A stretch of DNA of 44,886 nt from Pseudoflavonifractor sp. 524-17 (GCF_009935845.1 NZ_QWEK01000033.1:1-44886); one strand, 5' to 3'; shown: positions 25,075 through 33,147, counted from the first letter of the stretch. The notes: a model not told the origin generated them from the letters alone. Made by a program: numbers and translations.

Positions 25075-26334
25075 ATGAATGTATTAGTCGTAGGCGGCGG
25101 CGGACGGGAACACGCCATTGTGTGGGCTCTGTCCAAAAGCCCCCTGGTCAAGCAGCTCTACTGTGCCCCCGGCAACGCCGGCATCGCCGGGCTGGCCCAG
25201 TGTGTCTCCATTAAGGCCACCGACGTGGACGCCATGGTAAACTGGGCCAAGTCCAACGCCATGGACTTCGTAGTGGTCGCCCCTGACGACCCCCTGGCCC
25301 TTGGCATGGTGGACGCCCTGGAGGCCGCTGGCATCCCCGCCTTCGGCCCCAAGGCGAACGCCGCCGTCATTGAGGCCAGCAAATCTTTCTCCAAGGATTT
25401 GATGGAGAAATACCACATCCCCACCGCCCGCTATCAGGCCTTTACCAGCCTGGACGCCGCCCTAGCCTATATCGAGGCCCAGGGCGCCCCCATTGTGGTC
25501 AAGGCAGACGGATTGGCCCTGGGCAAAGGGGTCATTGTGGCCCAAACCGTGGAGGAGGCCAAGCAGGCCGCCCGCTCCATGCTCTCTGGCCAGGCCTTTG
25601 GCGCCGCCGGAACAAAGGTGGTCATTGAGGAGTATATGACTGGCCCCGAGGTGACGGTACTGGCCTTCTGTGACGGAAAGACCTTGGCGCCCATGCCCTC
25701 TTCTCAGGACCACAAGCGGGCCTATGACGGCAACCAGGGCCCCAATACCGGGGGCATGGGGGCCATCTCTCCTGTCCCCTGCTTTACGGAGGAGCTGGCC
25801 CGCCAGTGCATGGACACCATCTTCCGCCCCACGGTGGACGCCATGGCCGCGGAGGGACACCCCTTCCACGGCGTGCTCTACTTCGGCCTGATGCTCACCC
25901 CTGACGGCCCTAAGGTGGTGGAGTACAACTCCCGATTCGGCGATCCGGAGTGCCAGGCGGTTCTCTCCCTGCTGGACAGCGATTTGATGGAGATTTTCCA
26001 GGCCTGTCGGGCGGGCACTCTGGATCAGGTGGACATCCGCTGGAAAGCGGCCTCGGCCTGCTGCCTGGTGCTGGCCTCCGGCGGCTATCCCGGCCCCTAT
26101 CAGAAGGGCTGCCCCATCACCGGCCTGGAGGATGCCGGCAGAGCCGCGTTAGTCTTCCACGCCGGCACCGCCCTGAGCAGCGACGGCGCCGTTGTCACCA
26201 GCGGCGGACGGGTGCTGGGGGTTACCGCCTTGGGGGATACTCTGGACGCCGCCATCGCCGCAGCCTACGCCGGAGCAAAGCACATCCGCTTTGACAACAT
26301 GCAGATGCGCTCTGACATCGGCCGGGCCTTTTAA
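25075..26334 (+). CDS. purD: Phosphoribosylamine-glycine ligase (GAR synthetase), 419 aa
   Basis: It joins phosphoribosylamine and glycine with ATP. The N-terminal motif is MNVLVVGGGGREHAIVWAL. The ATP-grasp core follows with PIVVKADGLALGKGVIVAQT, VIEEYMTGPEVTVLAF and the signature QDHKRAYDGNQGPNTGGMGA, then EYNSRFGDPECQ. Length is standard. The ATG at 25075 has GGAGG 9 bases upstream. Last gene of the purine operon; purB, purL and purA are not in this window. Confidence 0.97.
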   Translation: MNVLVVGGGGREHAIVWALSKSPLVKQLYCAPGNAGIAGLAQCVSIKATDVDAMVNWAKSNAMDFVVVAPDDPLALGMVDALEAAGIPAFGPKANAAVIEASKSFSKDLMEKYHIPTARYQAFTSLDAALAYIEAQGAPIVVKADGLALGKGVIVAQTVEEAKQAARSMLSGQAFGAAGTKVVIEEYMTGPEVTVLAFCDGKTLAPMPSSQDHKRAYDGNQGPNTGGMGAISPVPCFTEELARQCMDTIFRPTVDAMAAEGHPFHGVLYFGLMLTPDGPKVVEYNSRFGDPECQAVLSLLDSDLMEIFQACRAGTLDQVDIRWKAASACCLVLASGGYPGPYQKGCPITGLEDAGRAALVFHAGTALSSDGAVVTSGGRVLGVTALGDTLDAAIAAAYAGAKHIRFDNMQMRSDIGRAF

Positions 26335-26336
26335 AC

Positions 26337-26416
26337 GCTGTACCAATGGCCCAGACGTATTGCTTTGCGGGACAAAATTGCCGACGGCAAAACAATTGCA
26401 CGAATCCTGGGCGGCA
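26337..26416 (+). repeat. Intergenic element (copy B) after purD
   Basis: It starts GCTGTACCAATGGCC and contains GCGGGACAAAA and CGGCAAAAC blocks in the same order as copy A (17791-17856). Similarity is partial and judged by eye. Confidence 0.35.
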
Positions 26417-26445
26417 GTTTCTGAATTCCCACAGCTCTATACAGA

Positions 26446-26504
26446 TATAAACCCCCGGCGGGAGCACGGCAGCGTTTACGCGATGCCGTATCCCCGCCGG
26501 GGGT
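26446..26504 (-). terminator. Terminator of the endoglucanase gene (may also stop the purine operon)
   Basis: A 12-bp GC-rich stem (26451-26462 with 26493-26504) is extended by inner pairing. On the minus strand it is followed by a T/A-rich tail. It sits between the convergent purD and endoglucanase genes. Confidence 0.6.
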
Positions 26505-26508
26505 CATT

Positions 26509-28083
26509 TCAGTTTAGCCGGAGGCGGGAGAAGACGAACTGTCCCGACTCTGACAAGTCTTTTTCCGTCCACTGGGCGTCGGGGGCGGTCCCCGGCCTCA
26601 GTGCGGCGGAGGTCTCGTTTTTATCGCACAGGGACCAGTTCACCCAGCTGATCCCCCGCTGGTCCAAAAAGTCCAGCCACTCCCTGGAGGCGTCCAGGAA
26701 CACGCCGCTGCTGCCATCCGCGGCACTGGCGCCCCACTCTGAGATGAAGACCGGCAGTCCCGCAGCCAAAGCCCCGTCAATCCGCTCCCGCAGCCAGGCC
26801 CCGTGGGTTCCGGCGTAAAAGTGGCAGGTGTACATTAGATTCTCCCCGGCCACCGGATCCGCCGCCGCTTCGTGGATGTCCTGGCTCCACGTCCCGCTGC
26901 CGATGAGAATCACCGATTTCGGTGCATTCTTCCGGATAACCCCTACGATCTCCTCCGCATAGGGCTTGATATCCCGTTCCCATGTTACGCCGCCGTTGGG
27001 CTCGTTGCAGATCTCAAAGAGCACCGCCGGCTCTTCCCCATAGCGGGCCGAAACCCGGTCGAAAAATTCCTTTGCCTCCCCCAGATGGCTCATGGGGTTT
27101 CCGTCAGACAGAATGTGCCAGTCAATGATGACGTACATATCGTTGGCAATGGCGGCGTCCACCGCCTGAAGGGTCTGGTCCAGCACCTTCTCCCCCTGGC
27201 TGAGATAGCCTCCCTCCCCGGTGTACATGGCCACCCGGAAGACATTGGCCCCATAGCCCGCGGTGTTGGCAATGGCCTGCCGGGAGGTAAACTGGGGATA
27301 CCAGTGGACGCCGTGGCTGCTCATCCCCCGCAGGACCACTGGCTCTCCCTTTTCATTGCACAGGGCGGTCCCCTTTACCTGAAGCCAGCCATTCTCCGAC
27401 ACGCCCCTCTGAATGGGCTCCGCCGGCACTGGGGCGGGCGCGGGGGTTGCCGCCGGCCCCGGATCTGAGGGCAAGCCGGTACGCTTCGCCGCTGCCCGTT
27501 GGATGATGGCGCAGGCCTCTGCCCGGGTCAGGCCGTCCCGCCCGTGGAAGCAGCCGGCGCTGTCCCCCATTACTACTCCGGCGGCATAGGCGGCGAACAC
27601 TCCCTCATAATACCGCCCATCCAGCGCCTGTAAATCTTTGATCTTAGGCGCCTGCTGGCCGTACTCTCCCCGGACCTCCGGCAGCAGGGCTTTCATAAGG
27701 ATCTTCACCGCCAGCTGGCGGGAGATGGGCTGTTCGTACTTCTCCCCTGTGGGGGGAAGCTCATCCCAGTCGTACCACCCGGCCTCCAGCGCGGCCTGGA
27801 GGGGCCCTGCCGCCCAGTGGCCTGTCCCACTCTGCCGGTAGGGCAGCCCCCCGCACCGGACCACAATACTCACAAATTCCGCCGCTGATATCTTCTGCTC
27901 CGGCCGGAAGGTCCCATCGGGGTATCCGCTGAGCCACCCCGCATCCGCCATTTCCTCCACCGCCCCGGCATACCAGCTGTCCAGACGGACATCGGAAAAT
28001 CCCTTCCCTGCCGCATCCACCGGCAACCCCACTGCAATGGCGCATAGTACGCCCAAAACCAGAGAAAAAACACTCCGCCGCAT
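26509..28083 (-). CDS. SLH-domain GH5 endoglucanase (cellulase), 524 aa
   Basis: This is a secreted, wall-attached enzyme that cleaves internal beta-1,4-glucan bonds. A signal peptide spans 1-24. Three SLH-like repeats follow (about 28-200; FSDVRLDSWYAGAVEEMADA, YPDGTFRPEQKISAAEF, GRDGLTRAEACAIIQRA), then a Pro/Ala linker (about 205-222). The GH5 (subfamily-2-like) barrel runs to the end: VLRGMSSHGVHWY, YVIIDWHILSDGNP, acid/base Glu361 in EICNEPNGG, and nucleophile Glu449 in VFISEWGAS. The final part is very close to Bacillus cellulases (SWVNWSLCDKNETSAAL). No carbohydrate-binding module is visible. The ATG at 28083 has an AGGAGG run upstream. Confidence 0.93.
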   Translation of the reverse strand: MRRSVFSLVLGVLCAIAVGLPVDAAGKGFSDVRLDSWYAGAVEEMADAGWLSGYPDGTFRPEQKISAAEFVSIVVRCGGLPYRQSGTGHWAAGPLQAALEAGWYDWDELPPTGEKYEQPISRQLAVKILMKALLPEVRGEYGQQAPKIKDLQALDGRYYEGVFAAYAAGVVMGDSAGCFHGRDGLTRAEACAIIQRAAAKRTGLPSDPGPAATPAPAPVPAEPIQRGVSENGWLQVKGTALCNEKGEPVVLRGMSSHGVHWYPQFTSRQAIANTAGYGANVFRVAMYTGEGGYLSQGEKVLDQTLQAVDAAIANDMYVIIDWHILSDGNPMSHLGEAKEFFDRVSARYGEEPAVLFEICNEPNGGVTWERDIKPYAEEIVGVIRKNAPKSVILIGSGTWSQDIHEAAADPVAGENLMYTCHFYAGTHGAWLRERIDGALAAGLPVFISEWGASAADGSSGVFLDASREWLDFLDQRGISWVNWSLCDKNETSAALRPGTAPDAQWTEKDLSESGQFVFSRLRLN

Positions 28084-28154
28084 CGCCGCTCCTCCTCCAA
28101 ACCCTCTCCATTCCCGATTAGTCGGGCAAGGACATCAAATACCTGACCGCTCCA

Positions 28155-28189
28155 GCGCAGGTTTCGCCGCCATGCCGAAACGGCAGCGC
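28155..28189. repeat. Palindromic hairpin similar to that beside tRNA-Arg
   Basis: The element pairs GCGC...GTTTCG with CGAAAC...GCGC around a short loop. A related core (GCGCAGTTTTCGCCG / GGCGGAAAC) lies inside the larger hairpin at 28253-28314, so two variants occur within 160 bases. A third, unrelated GC-rich hairpin lies at about 28216-28245. Confidence 0.4.
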
Positions 28190-28252
28190 CTTTGCCCTCC
28201 ATGTCCCCCCGTCCTCCCCGCGAAGCCCAAGCGGGTTCGCGGGGAAAGCGAA

Positions 28253-28314
28253 GAAATTCCCATCACAGCGCAGTTTTCGCCGTTAGGCGGAAACGGAGCA
28301 GTGATGGGAATTTC
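28253..28314 (-). terminator. Hairpin terminator downstream of tRNA-Arg
   Basis: A perfect 14-bp stem (28253-28266 with 28301-28314) has an inner hairpin and lies 5 bases beyond the tRNA CCA end, followed on the minus strand by a pyrimidine-rich stretch. Confidence 0.6.
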
Positions 28315-28319
28315 TGAGC

Positions 28320-28396
28320 TGGTACGGCTGAAGGGATTCGAACCCCCGACCTACTGGTTCGTAGCCAGTCACTCTATCCAGCTGAGCTACAGCCGC
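28320..28396 (-). tRNA. tRNA-Arg (anticodon ACG)
   Basis: The minus strand folds as a 77-base cloverleaf. The acceptor stem GCGGCTG pairs with CAGCCGT (one G-U at the end). The D-arm contains AGCTCAGCTGGATAGAG and the anticodon arm is ACTGG-CTACGAA-CCAGT, giving anticodon ACG. The T-arm contains GGTTCGAAT. The 3' CCA is genome-encoded. A34 is expected to be deaminated to inosine to read CGN codons. Confidence 0.97.
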
Positions 28397-28420
28397 ATAT
28401 ACATAACAAGAACAATGTTA

Positions 28421-28449
28421 AGTATACACCAGCCGGAAAAAGAAGTCAA
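28421..28449 (-). promoter_or_regulatory. Promoter of tRNA-Arg
   Basis: On the minus strand, TTGACT (28449-28444) and TATACT (28426-28421) are 17 bp apart, about 25 bases upstream of the mature 5' end. Confidence 0.8.
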
Positions 28450-28524
28450 GAAAAATTTAGGGCAGGCGTTGCTATAAACAGGGGGAAGGATAGATTACAA
28501 ATAGCTACAAAACAGCCATCCCCA

Positions 28525-28553
28525 TTGTGCAGGCGGCCTTTTTATTGTAGAAT
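28525..28553 (+). promoter_or_regulatory. Promoter of the S41 protease gene
   Basis: TTGTGC (28525-28530) and TAGAAT (28548-28553) are 17 bp apart, about 30 bases before the start codon. Confidence 0.6.
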
Positions 28554-28583
28554 GGTGTTAACATAACTAAGGAGGCCCTTTTC

Positions 28584-30467
28584 ATGCACAATAGATGGCT
28601 GACCCGCCGCATGGCGGCGGGAATCTGTATCTGCACTGCGCTGACCTTTCCCGCCCAGGCCCTGACCGTACAGCAGGCAGGGATTCTTCTGGAGCGGTAT
28701 TATATTGACCCGATTCCCCCCGCCGTTCTGGATCAGATCAGCGTGGAGGACATGCTGGAAGCCCTGGGGGACCCCTATACCCAGTACTTTACCGCAGAGG
28801 AATACCGGGAATTTCTGGGATCCATGTCGGACTCGGATATCGTGGGCATCGGCGTTATCTCCAATGTGGAGGAGGACGGGCTGCTTTTGACCATGGTGCT
28901 GGAGGGCTCTCCGGCCCAGGCGGCGGGGCTTCAGCCGGGGGATCTGCTGGTGGCGGTAGACGGCGTGTCCCTGGCGGAGGGCCGCGGGGCCCAGGGCTCG
29001 GAGCGGCTCAAGGGAGAGGCAGGCACCCAGGTGCGCATTACTTACCGGCGGGCGGGAACGGAGTACACCGTGACCATCACCCGGGCGGCGGTGACGGTGC
29101 CGGCTACCCTGTGCCAGATGCTCCCAGGCGGGGTGGGATACCTGGACTGCGACACCTTCGGCCCGGAGACGGCGGGGCATTTCCAGAACAGCATTACCAA
29201 GGGGAGCGAGGTAAGACACTGGGTGGTGGATCTGCGCAATAACGGCGGCGGAGAGACCAAAGCGGCAGTGTCCGCCATCGGAGCCTTTACCGGTATATCC
29301 GTTGTGGGCAGCCTGCGGGGGCGCAGCGGCTGGCCGGACCCCTTTGTGCATCGGGAAGAGGCGCTGACCAGTGCGCCGCTGATTGTGCTGACCAATGGAT
29401 ATACCGCCAGTTCCTCTGAAATTATGGCCGCCAGCGTCCGGGATATGGACCGTGGCCTGGTGGTAGGGGGACGGACCTACGGCAAGGGAGTTGCCCAGGC
29501 GCTGCTGGACGGCAGCAGTTATCCGGAGTACTTCGACCAGGGGGAGGGGATGAAGATCACAACCGCCCGGTACTATTCCCCGGACCGGACCACCACGGAT
29601 GTGGTAGGAGTGATCCCCCATCTGCTGGTGCCCTCCGGACAGGCGAAGCAGGCGGCCCTGCTGCTGTCCGGGGACCAGCCAGTGGGAGCGTGTACAGGCT
29701 ATCTCCGGCTGAGGCTGGCGGACCAGTACTGGTACCTTAATCTCAATCAGGCTGTCCAGGAGGACAGCCGGGGGGCGCTGGAGGCCATTCTCTCCGCCAT
29801 CCCCGACCAGGCCGGACTGTGGCTGGGGGAGGGACAGAGCTGGCGGGAGATTACTCCCCAGGCTGCGGCGGAGCAGGCGGGGGTGGCCTATGAGGACCGC
29901 TCCTTTACGGACACGGCAGACAGTCCCTACTGCGGCGAGATCGACCTGCTGGCCACCTATTATCTGCTCTCCGGCACGGGAGCGCGCGAGTTCCTCCCCC
30001 GGGAGGAGCTGACCAGGGCGCAGCTGTGCTCCATGCTGGCCCAGGCTATGAACTGTATGGTGCCCAGCGGAGAGAGCGCCTTTTCCGATGTGCCCATGGA
30101 CGCGTGGTACGGCCCGGCGGTGAACGCTTTGGCCCAAATGGGCCTGGTGTCCGGCGTGGGGAACGGCCTCTTCCGGCCCGATGATTTGGTGACCCACGAG
30201 CAGTATTTTGCCATCATGGGCAGCGCCGCCCGATTCCTGAACTACAATTTTGACCAGTCCTATGAGGGCGCCACGCTGGCGTCGGAGAGCCTGGCAGGCT
30301 ACGCCTCCTGGGCCAAAGAGGGGGTATGGCGGCTGTCTGACAGCCAGGGGGAGAACCTCCTGTGGGCGGAGCCGGAGGAAATCGATCCCCAGCAGATCAC
30401 CACCCGGGAAGAGGCTGCGGCCCTGCTGTGCAATCTCTTTACGTATACAAATTTGATTCCCCGCTGA
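28584..30467 (+). CDS. S41 (C-terminal processing) peptidase with PDZ and SLH domains, 627 aa
   Basis: This is an extracytoplasmic serine protease anchored at the cell surface. A signal peptide spans 1-26. A short N-terminal helical region (YYIDPIPPAVLDQISVEDML) is followed by a PDZ domain (about 95-170, ISNVEEDGLLLTMVLEGSPA). The S41 core follows with catalytic Ser278 (GYTASSSEIMA) and Lys301 (GRTYGKGVAQ). The C-terminal 180 residues hold SLH-like repeats (FTDTADSPYCGEIDLLATYY, FSDVPMDAWYGPAVNALAQM). The ATG has AAGGAGG upstream. S41 enzymes process wall or secreted proteins; the target here is unknown. SLH repeats on an S41 protease are a gut-Clostridia-type arrangement. Confidence 0.9.
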   Translation: MHNRWLTRRMAAGICICTALTFPAQALTVQQAGILLERYYIDPIPPAVLDQISVEDMLEALGDPYTQYFTAEEYREFLGSMSDSDIVGIGVISNVEEDGLLLTMVLEGSPAQAAGLQPGDLLVAVDGVSLAEGRGAQGSERLKGEAGTQVRITYRRAGTEYTVTITRAAVTVPATLCQMLPGGVGYLDCDTFGPETAGHFQNSITKGSEVRHWVVDLRNNGGGETKAAVSAIGAFTGISVVGSLRGRSGWPDPFVHREEALTSAPLIVLTNGYTASSSEIMAASVRDMDRGLVVGGRTYGKGVAQALLDGSSYPEYFDQGEGMKITTARYYSPDRTTTDVVGVIPHLLVPSGQAKQAALLLSGDQPVGACTGYLRLRLADQYWYLNLNQAVQEDSRGALEAILSAIPDQAGLWLGEGQSWREITPQAAAEQAGVAYEDRSFTDTADSPYCGEIDLLATYYLLSGTGAREFLPREELTRAQLCSMLAQAMNCMVPSGESAFSDVPMDAWYGPAVNALAQMGLVSGVGNGLFRPDDLVTHEQYFAIMGSAARFLNYNFDQSYEGATLASESLAGYASWAKEGVWRLSDSQGENLLWAEPEEIDPQQITTREEAAALLCNLFTYTNLIPR

Positions 30468-30486
30468 GTTTGAACAAATGAAAACT

Positions 30487-30515
30487 TTGCTTTTGATAGA
30501 CAATTGTGATATAAT
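30487..30515 (+). promoter_or_regulatory. Promoter of the rex-SLH operon
   Basis: TTGCTT (30487-30492) and TATAAT (30510-30515) are 17 bp apart. A TTGTGA half-site overlaps the spacer and -10 (30505-30510), resembling half of a Rex operator, but no second half is visible. Confidence 0.7.
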
Positions 30516-30579
30516 AGCGAAAAGGCAGCGGTGATATCAAATGTCTGGGCGCTGAGCGATCAGGCCAGACGGCTGAAAA

Positions 30580-30645
30580 CCGGCAGGGCGGAAAGGCTGG
30601 GGAGGAAACTGCAAAAGGGAACCGTCAGGTTCCCTTTTGTGCCGG
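30580..30645 (+). other. Structured leader with terminator-like hairpin upstream of rex
   Basis: An outer pairing CCGGCA / TGCCGG (30580-30585 with 30640-30645) encloses a strong hairpin. The hairpin stem pairs about 12 bases (30611-30623 with 30628-30642), with A-run and T-run inside it. It lies in the roughly 200-base leader between promoter and rex start. No known riboswitch class was recognised. Confidence 0.5.
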
Positions 30646-30726
30646 ATAGACCAATGGTCAGGCCAGGGTCAGGGAAAACGATCCCCGGTGCGCTGTATAA
30701 AATTTGGAAAAGCGAGCGTGATCCGG

Positions 30727-31359
30727 ATGAAAAAGCAGAACGTATCCGAGGCGGTGATCCGCCGCCTGCCCCGGTATTTTCGCCACCTGACGGAGCTGAA
30801 TCAGGCGGGTGTGGTACGCATCTCCTCCAGCGCCTTGGGAAAGTCCATGGGACTGACAGCCTCCCAGATCCGGCAGGACCTGTCCTGCTTTGGAGAGTTC
30901 GGGCAGCAGGGCTACGGGTATAACATCAACAAGCTGCTCCATGAGATTGGGAATATTCTGGGAATGCAGGCGGGACATACCGCGGTGCTTCTGGGCGCGG
31001 GAACTTTAGGGCGGGCGCTCATTGAAAATTTCGACTTTGAATGGAGCGGATTCCACCTTATGGCCGCCTTTGATGTGCGCCCCGAGATGTTAAACCAGAC
31101 TGTGGCGGGGGTGCCTGTTCTGCACATCGACCAATTAGAGGGCTATCTGAAAGAGCATCCAGCCAGCGTTGGGATTCTGACTGTCCCCAAGTCGGTGGCC
31201 GGCGCCATGGCGGACCGTCTGGCGGAGGCCGGGGTAAAGGGCATCTGGAATTTTACGAATATTGAGCTGAATCCAAAAAACGAGGATGTTTTTGTGGAGA
31301 ATGTCCACTTTTCGGACAGCTTGCAGACATTAAGCTATATGATTTCGGAGGACGTATGA
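30727..31359 (+). CDS. rex: Redox-sensing transcriptional repressor Rex, 210 aa
   Basis: It senses the NADH/NAD+ ratio and represses fermentation and respiration genes when NAD+ is high. The N-terminal winged-helix domain has AVIRRLPRYFRHLTELNQAG and LTASQIRQDLSCFGEFGQQGYGYN in consecutive motifs. The Rossmann domain has VLLGAGTLGRAL, and the family motif GIWNFTNIEL is present. Length fits (205-215). The ATG at 30727 precedes the conserved region, but its ribosome-binding site is poor; a GTG three codons upstream is equally possible. The TGA overlaps the ATG of the next gene (ATGA), so the two are translationally coupled. Confidence 0.95.
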   Translation: MKKQNVSEAVIRRLPRYFRHLTELNQAGVVRISSSALGKSMGLTASQIRQDLSCFGEFGQQGYGYNINKLLHEIGNILGMQAGHTAVLLGAGTLGRALIENFDFEWSGFHLMAAFDVRPEMLNQTVAGVPVLHIDQLEGYLKEHPASVGILTVPKSVAGAMADRLAEAGVKGIWNFTNIELNPKNEDVFVENVHFSDSLQTLSYMISEDV

Positions 31360-32507
31360 AAAAATTTGGTGTGTTGCTGCTGGTGCTGCTGGCGGTGATT
31401 GGCTGCGGTGTGGTCTACGCTGTGGGTGGATCGGCCGCGGACCCGCTGATTACACTGGACTACTATCAAACGGTTTATCAGCCGGGGGTGCTCTCCCAGG
31501 CGGAGGATCGGATCCGCGTCAGGACGCAGGAAATTTACGACGGCGTGCTGGAGGGGCTTAACGCCATGCACCAGGCGAATCTGAACGCCCAGGGCGGGAC
31601 GGAGCTTGGCGGATCGGCCCCGGCGGGGCTGGCGGACCAGCGCTATAAGCAGGGGGACGCACTGTCAATGGATACCGGTTCCACCTTTGTACTGCTGGCG
31701 GGGCGGGCAACAGTGCGCTTTCCCAGCGGCACAGTGGTGGATCTGACCGCGGGGAGCACGGCGCCCTCAGGCACGGCGCTGACCCGGTTCCACCGCTATC
31801 TGGCGGCAGAGCAGACCACGGCGTCGGTGGTGATTACCTCTGAAACAGCTGTGTTGTCCACCGAGGGTCCCAGCACTCTCGCCGCCAGCCAGACCACCGA
31901 CTACAACCAGCTGGCCTACGCCCTGAAGCGGATGGGCCTCTTTGCGGGGACAGACACCGGCTACGGGGAGGGCTATGACCTAGAGAATATCCCCACCCGC
32001 ATTGAAGGGCTTATCATGTTCCTGCGCCTGATTGGGGAGGAGTCCGCCGCCCGGAGCTATACCGGCGCCATGCCCTTTGCGGACGTGCCGGACTGGTGCC
32101 GCTGCTATGTTGCCTACGCCTACAGCAAGGGATATACCGCCGGAGTGGGGCAGGATATGCAGGGCAGGGAGTCCTTTGCCCCCCTGCGTCCCATCGGCGC
32201 GGGGGAGTACCTCACCTTTGTCATGCGGGCCCTGGGCTACCGGGACAGCGGGGAGAACCCGGACTTTACCTGGCAGAACGTTCTGGCGCGGGCCCGGGAG
32301 CTGAATCTTATCACGGCGGGAGAGTACAGCCTCTTTGCCGACGCTACTTTCCTGCGGGCCCATGTGGCGTACTGCTCCTACTTTGCACTGGATCTCCAAC
32401 AGAAGCAGGGGGGGAGTCTGCTGTCGGCCCTGAGTGCCTCTGGCGCCCTGGACGGAGCGGAGGCCGCCGCTATCCGGTCTCAGGTCACCGTCCAGCGAGT
32501 GGCTTAA
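31356..32507 (+). CDS. Secreted SLH-domain protein coupled to rex, 383 aa
   Basis: A signal or anchor segment spans 1-27 (FGVLLLVLLAVIGCGVVYA). A polar region with a small beta-rich segment (about 100-150, STFVLLAGRATVRFPSGTVV) recalls FecR-like surface modules. Then come SLH-like repeats (DYNQLAYALKRMGLF, PFADVPDWCRCYVAYAYSKG, FAPLRPIGAGEYLTFVMRAL). No enzymatic motif is visible. It overlaps rex by 4 bases, so expression is tied to the redox regulator. The reason for coupling is unknown. Confidence 0.75.
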   Translation: MKKFGVLLLVLLAVIGCGVVYAVGGSAADPLITLDYYQTVYQPGVLSQAEDRIRVRTQEIYDGVLEGLNAMHQANLNAQGGTELGGSAPAGLADQRYKQGDALSMDTGSTFVLLAGRATVRFPSGTVVDLTAGSTAPSGTALTRFHRYLAAEQTTASVVITSETAVLSTEGPSTLAASQTTDYNQLAYALKRMGLFAGTDTGYGEGYDLENIPTRIEGLIMFLRLIGEESAARSYTGAMPFADVPDWCRCYVAYAYSKGYTAGVGQDMQGRESFAPLRPIGAGEYLTFVMRALGYRDSGENPDFTWQNVLARARELNLITAGEYSLFADATFLRAHVAYCSYFALDLQQKQGGSLLSALSASGALDGAEAAAIRSQVTVQRVA

Positions 32508-32635
32508 CCATGAAAATTTGAGTATCTCAACGCCCAGGCACCAACCGCCGCCGCCGGCATAGTATGGACTGTGGCCGGACAGAGGGGGAAGACCTGTCTG
32601 GAACGGCCGAGAAATCGTCTTAGGAGGTACTCATT

Positions 32636-32767
32636 ATGGGTTGCAATGGAAATTGGGGCGGCGGTCTGTGGCTGATCATCATCATTATTGTGCTCTTTGG
32701 CTGCGGCGGCTTTGGCGGCTGCAACAACAATAACTGTGGCTGCAACAACAGCTGCGGCGGCTGCTGA
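32636..32767 (+). CDS. 43-residue Cys/Gly/Asn-rich peptide, YjcZ-like
   Basis: ATG at 32636 has AGGAGG at ideal spacing. The product begins MGCNGNWGGGLWLIIIIIVL, which is a single short transmembrane segment. It ends in a tail with eight cysteines counting the first after the helix, in CG and NNC patterns. Size and layout (Gly-rich start, hydrophobic core, Gly/Cys-rich end) resemble YjcZ-type small sporulation proteins. A strong terminator follows at once, so it forms its own short transcription unit. An upstream CATAGTAT at about 32559 recalls a sigma-K -10 box, but this is speculative. Confidence 0.75.
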   Translation: MGCNGNWGGGLWLIIIIIVLFGCGGFGGCNNNNCGCNNSCGGC

Positions 32768-32791
32768 CTTACCATAGCCGGAAACCGGCAA

Positions 32792-32823
32792 AACACGGCG
32801 GAGCCAAGCTCCGCCGTGTTTTT
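32792..32823 (+). terminator. Terminator of the Cys-rich peptide gene
   Basis: A perfect 13-bp stem (32792-32804 with 32808-32820) has a CAA loop and a T-run. Confidence 0.9.
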
Positions 32824-32929
32824 ATAGCGGGGCGGGCTATTCTGGGCGGGACACTCATTTACAGAAAGTTCACACACTGTTCCCAATCTGTCCATTTTTG
32901 AAGAAGAGAAATCTGTTATCCTTATAGCT

Positions 32930-33024
32930 GTCAGGAAACAGAAGATCAATACTCCTCCTCTCTCTTCCCTCTCTTTATTAATTTGTGTTGTCCCCCGGCA
33001 GAGAACTGCCGGGGGACAGGCCTT
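32930..33024 (+). ncRNA. Candidate small RNA with CU-rich loop and terminator hairpin
   Basis: The 570-base gap 32768-33341 has no convincing gene. Within it, a pyrimidine-rich stretch (about 32951-32977, containing CTCCTCCTCTCTC) precedes a perfect 12-bp GC-rich hairpin (32990-33001 with 33006-33017) and a short T-run. TTGAAG (about 32897) with TTATAG (about 32921) could be a weak promoter. The CU-rich part is complementary to Shine-Dalgarno sequences, as in some trans-acting sRNAs. Highly tentative. Confidence 0.25.
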
Positions 33025-33112
33025 TTCAGACGCATATTTTATTTGGGGAATGCTGCCTTCGGTTGACAAGGGGCAACACGCCTGCCGGGCCTGTCACCCT
33101 CCTGATTCACCC

Positions 33113-33141
33113 TTGCAATCTGGCGGCAGGTGTGGTATACT
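33113..33141 (+). promoter_or_regulatory. Promoter of the CNNM/CorC-type transporter gene
   Basis: TTGCAA (33113-33118) and TATACT (33136-33141) are 17 bp apart. The start codon is 200 bases downstream, leaving a long leader. Confidence 0.8.
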
Positions 33142-33147
33142 GTTCTA

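Noticed and set aside
30500-30530. Full Rex operator in the rex promoter
   Set aside because: Only a TTGTGA half-site is present; the inverted second half is missing.
32620-33069. 149-codon minus-strand frame with a good SD-like stretch
   Set aside because: It crosses a strong terminator and lies antisense to the Cys-rich peptide. The SD-like purine run is the complement of the CU-rich tract.
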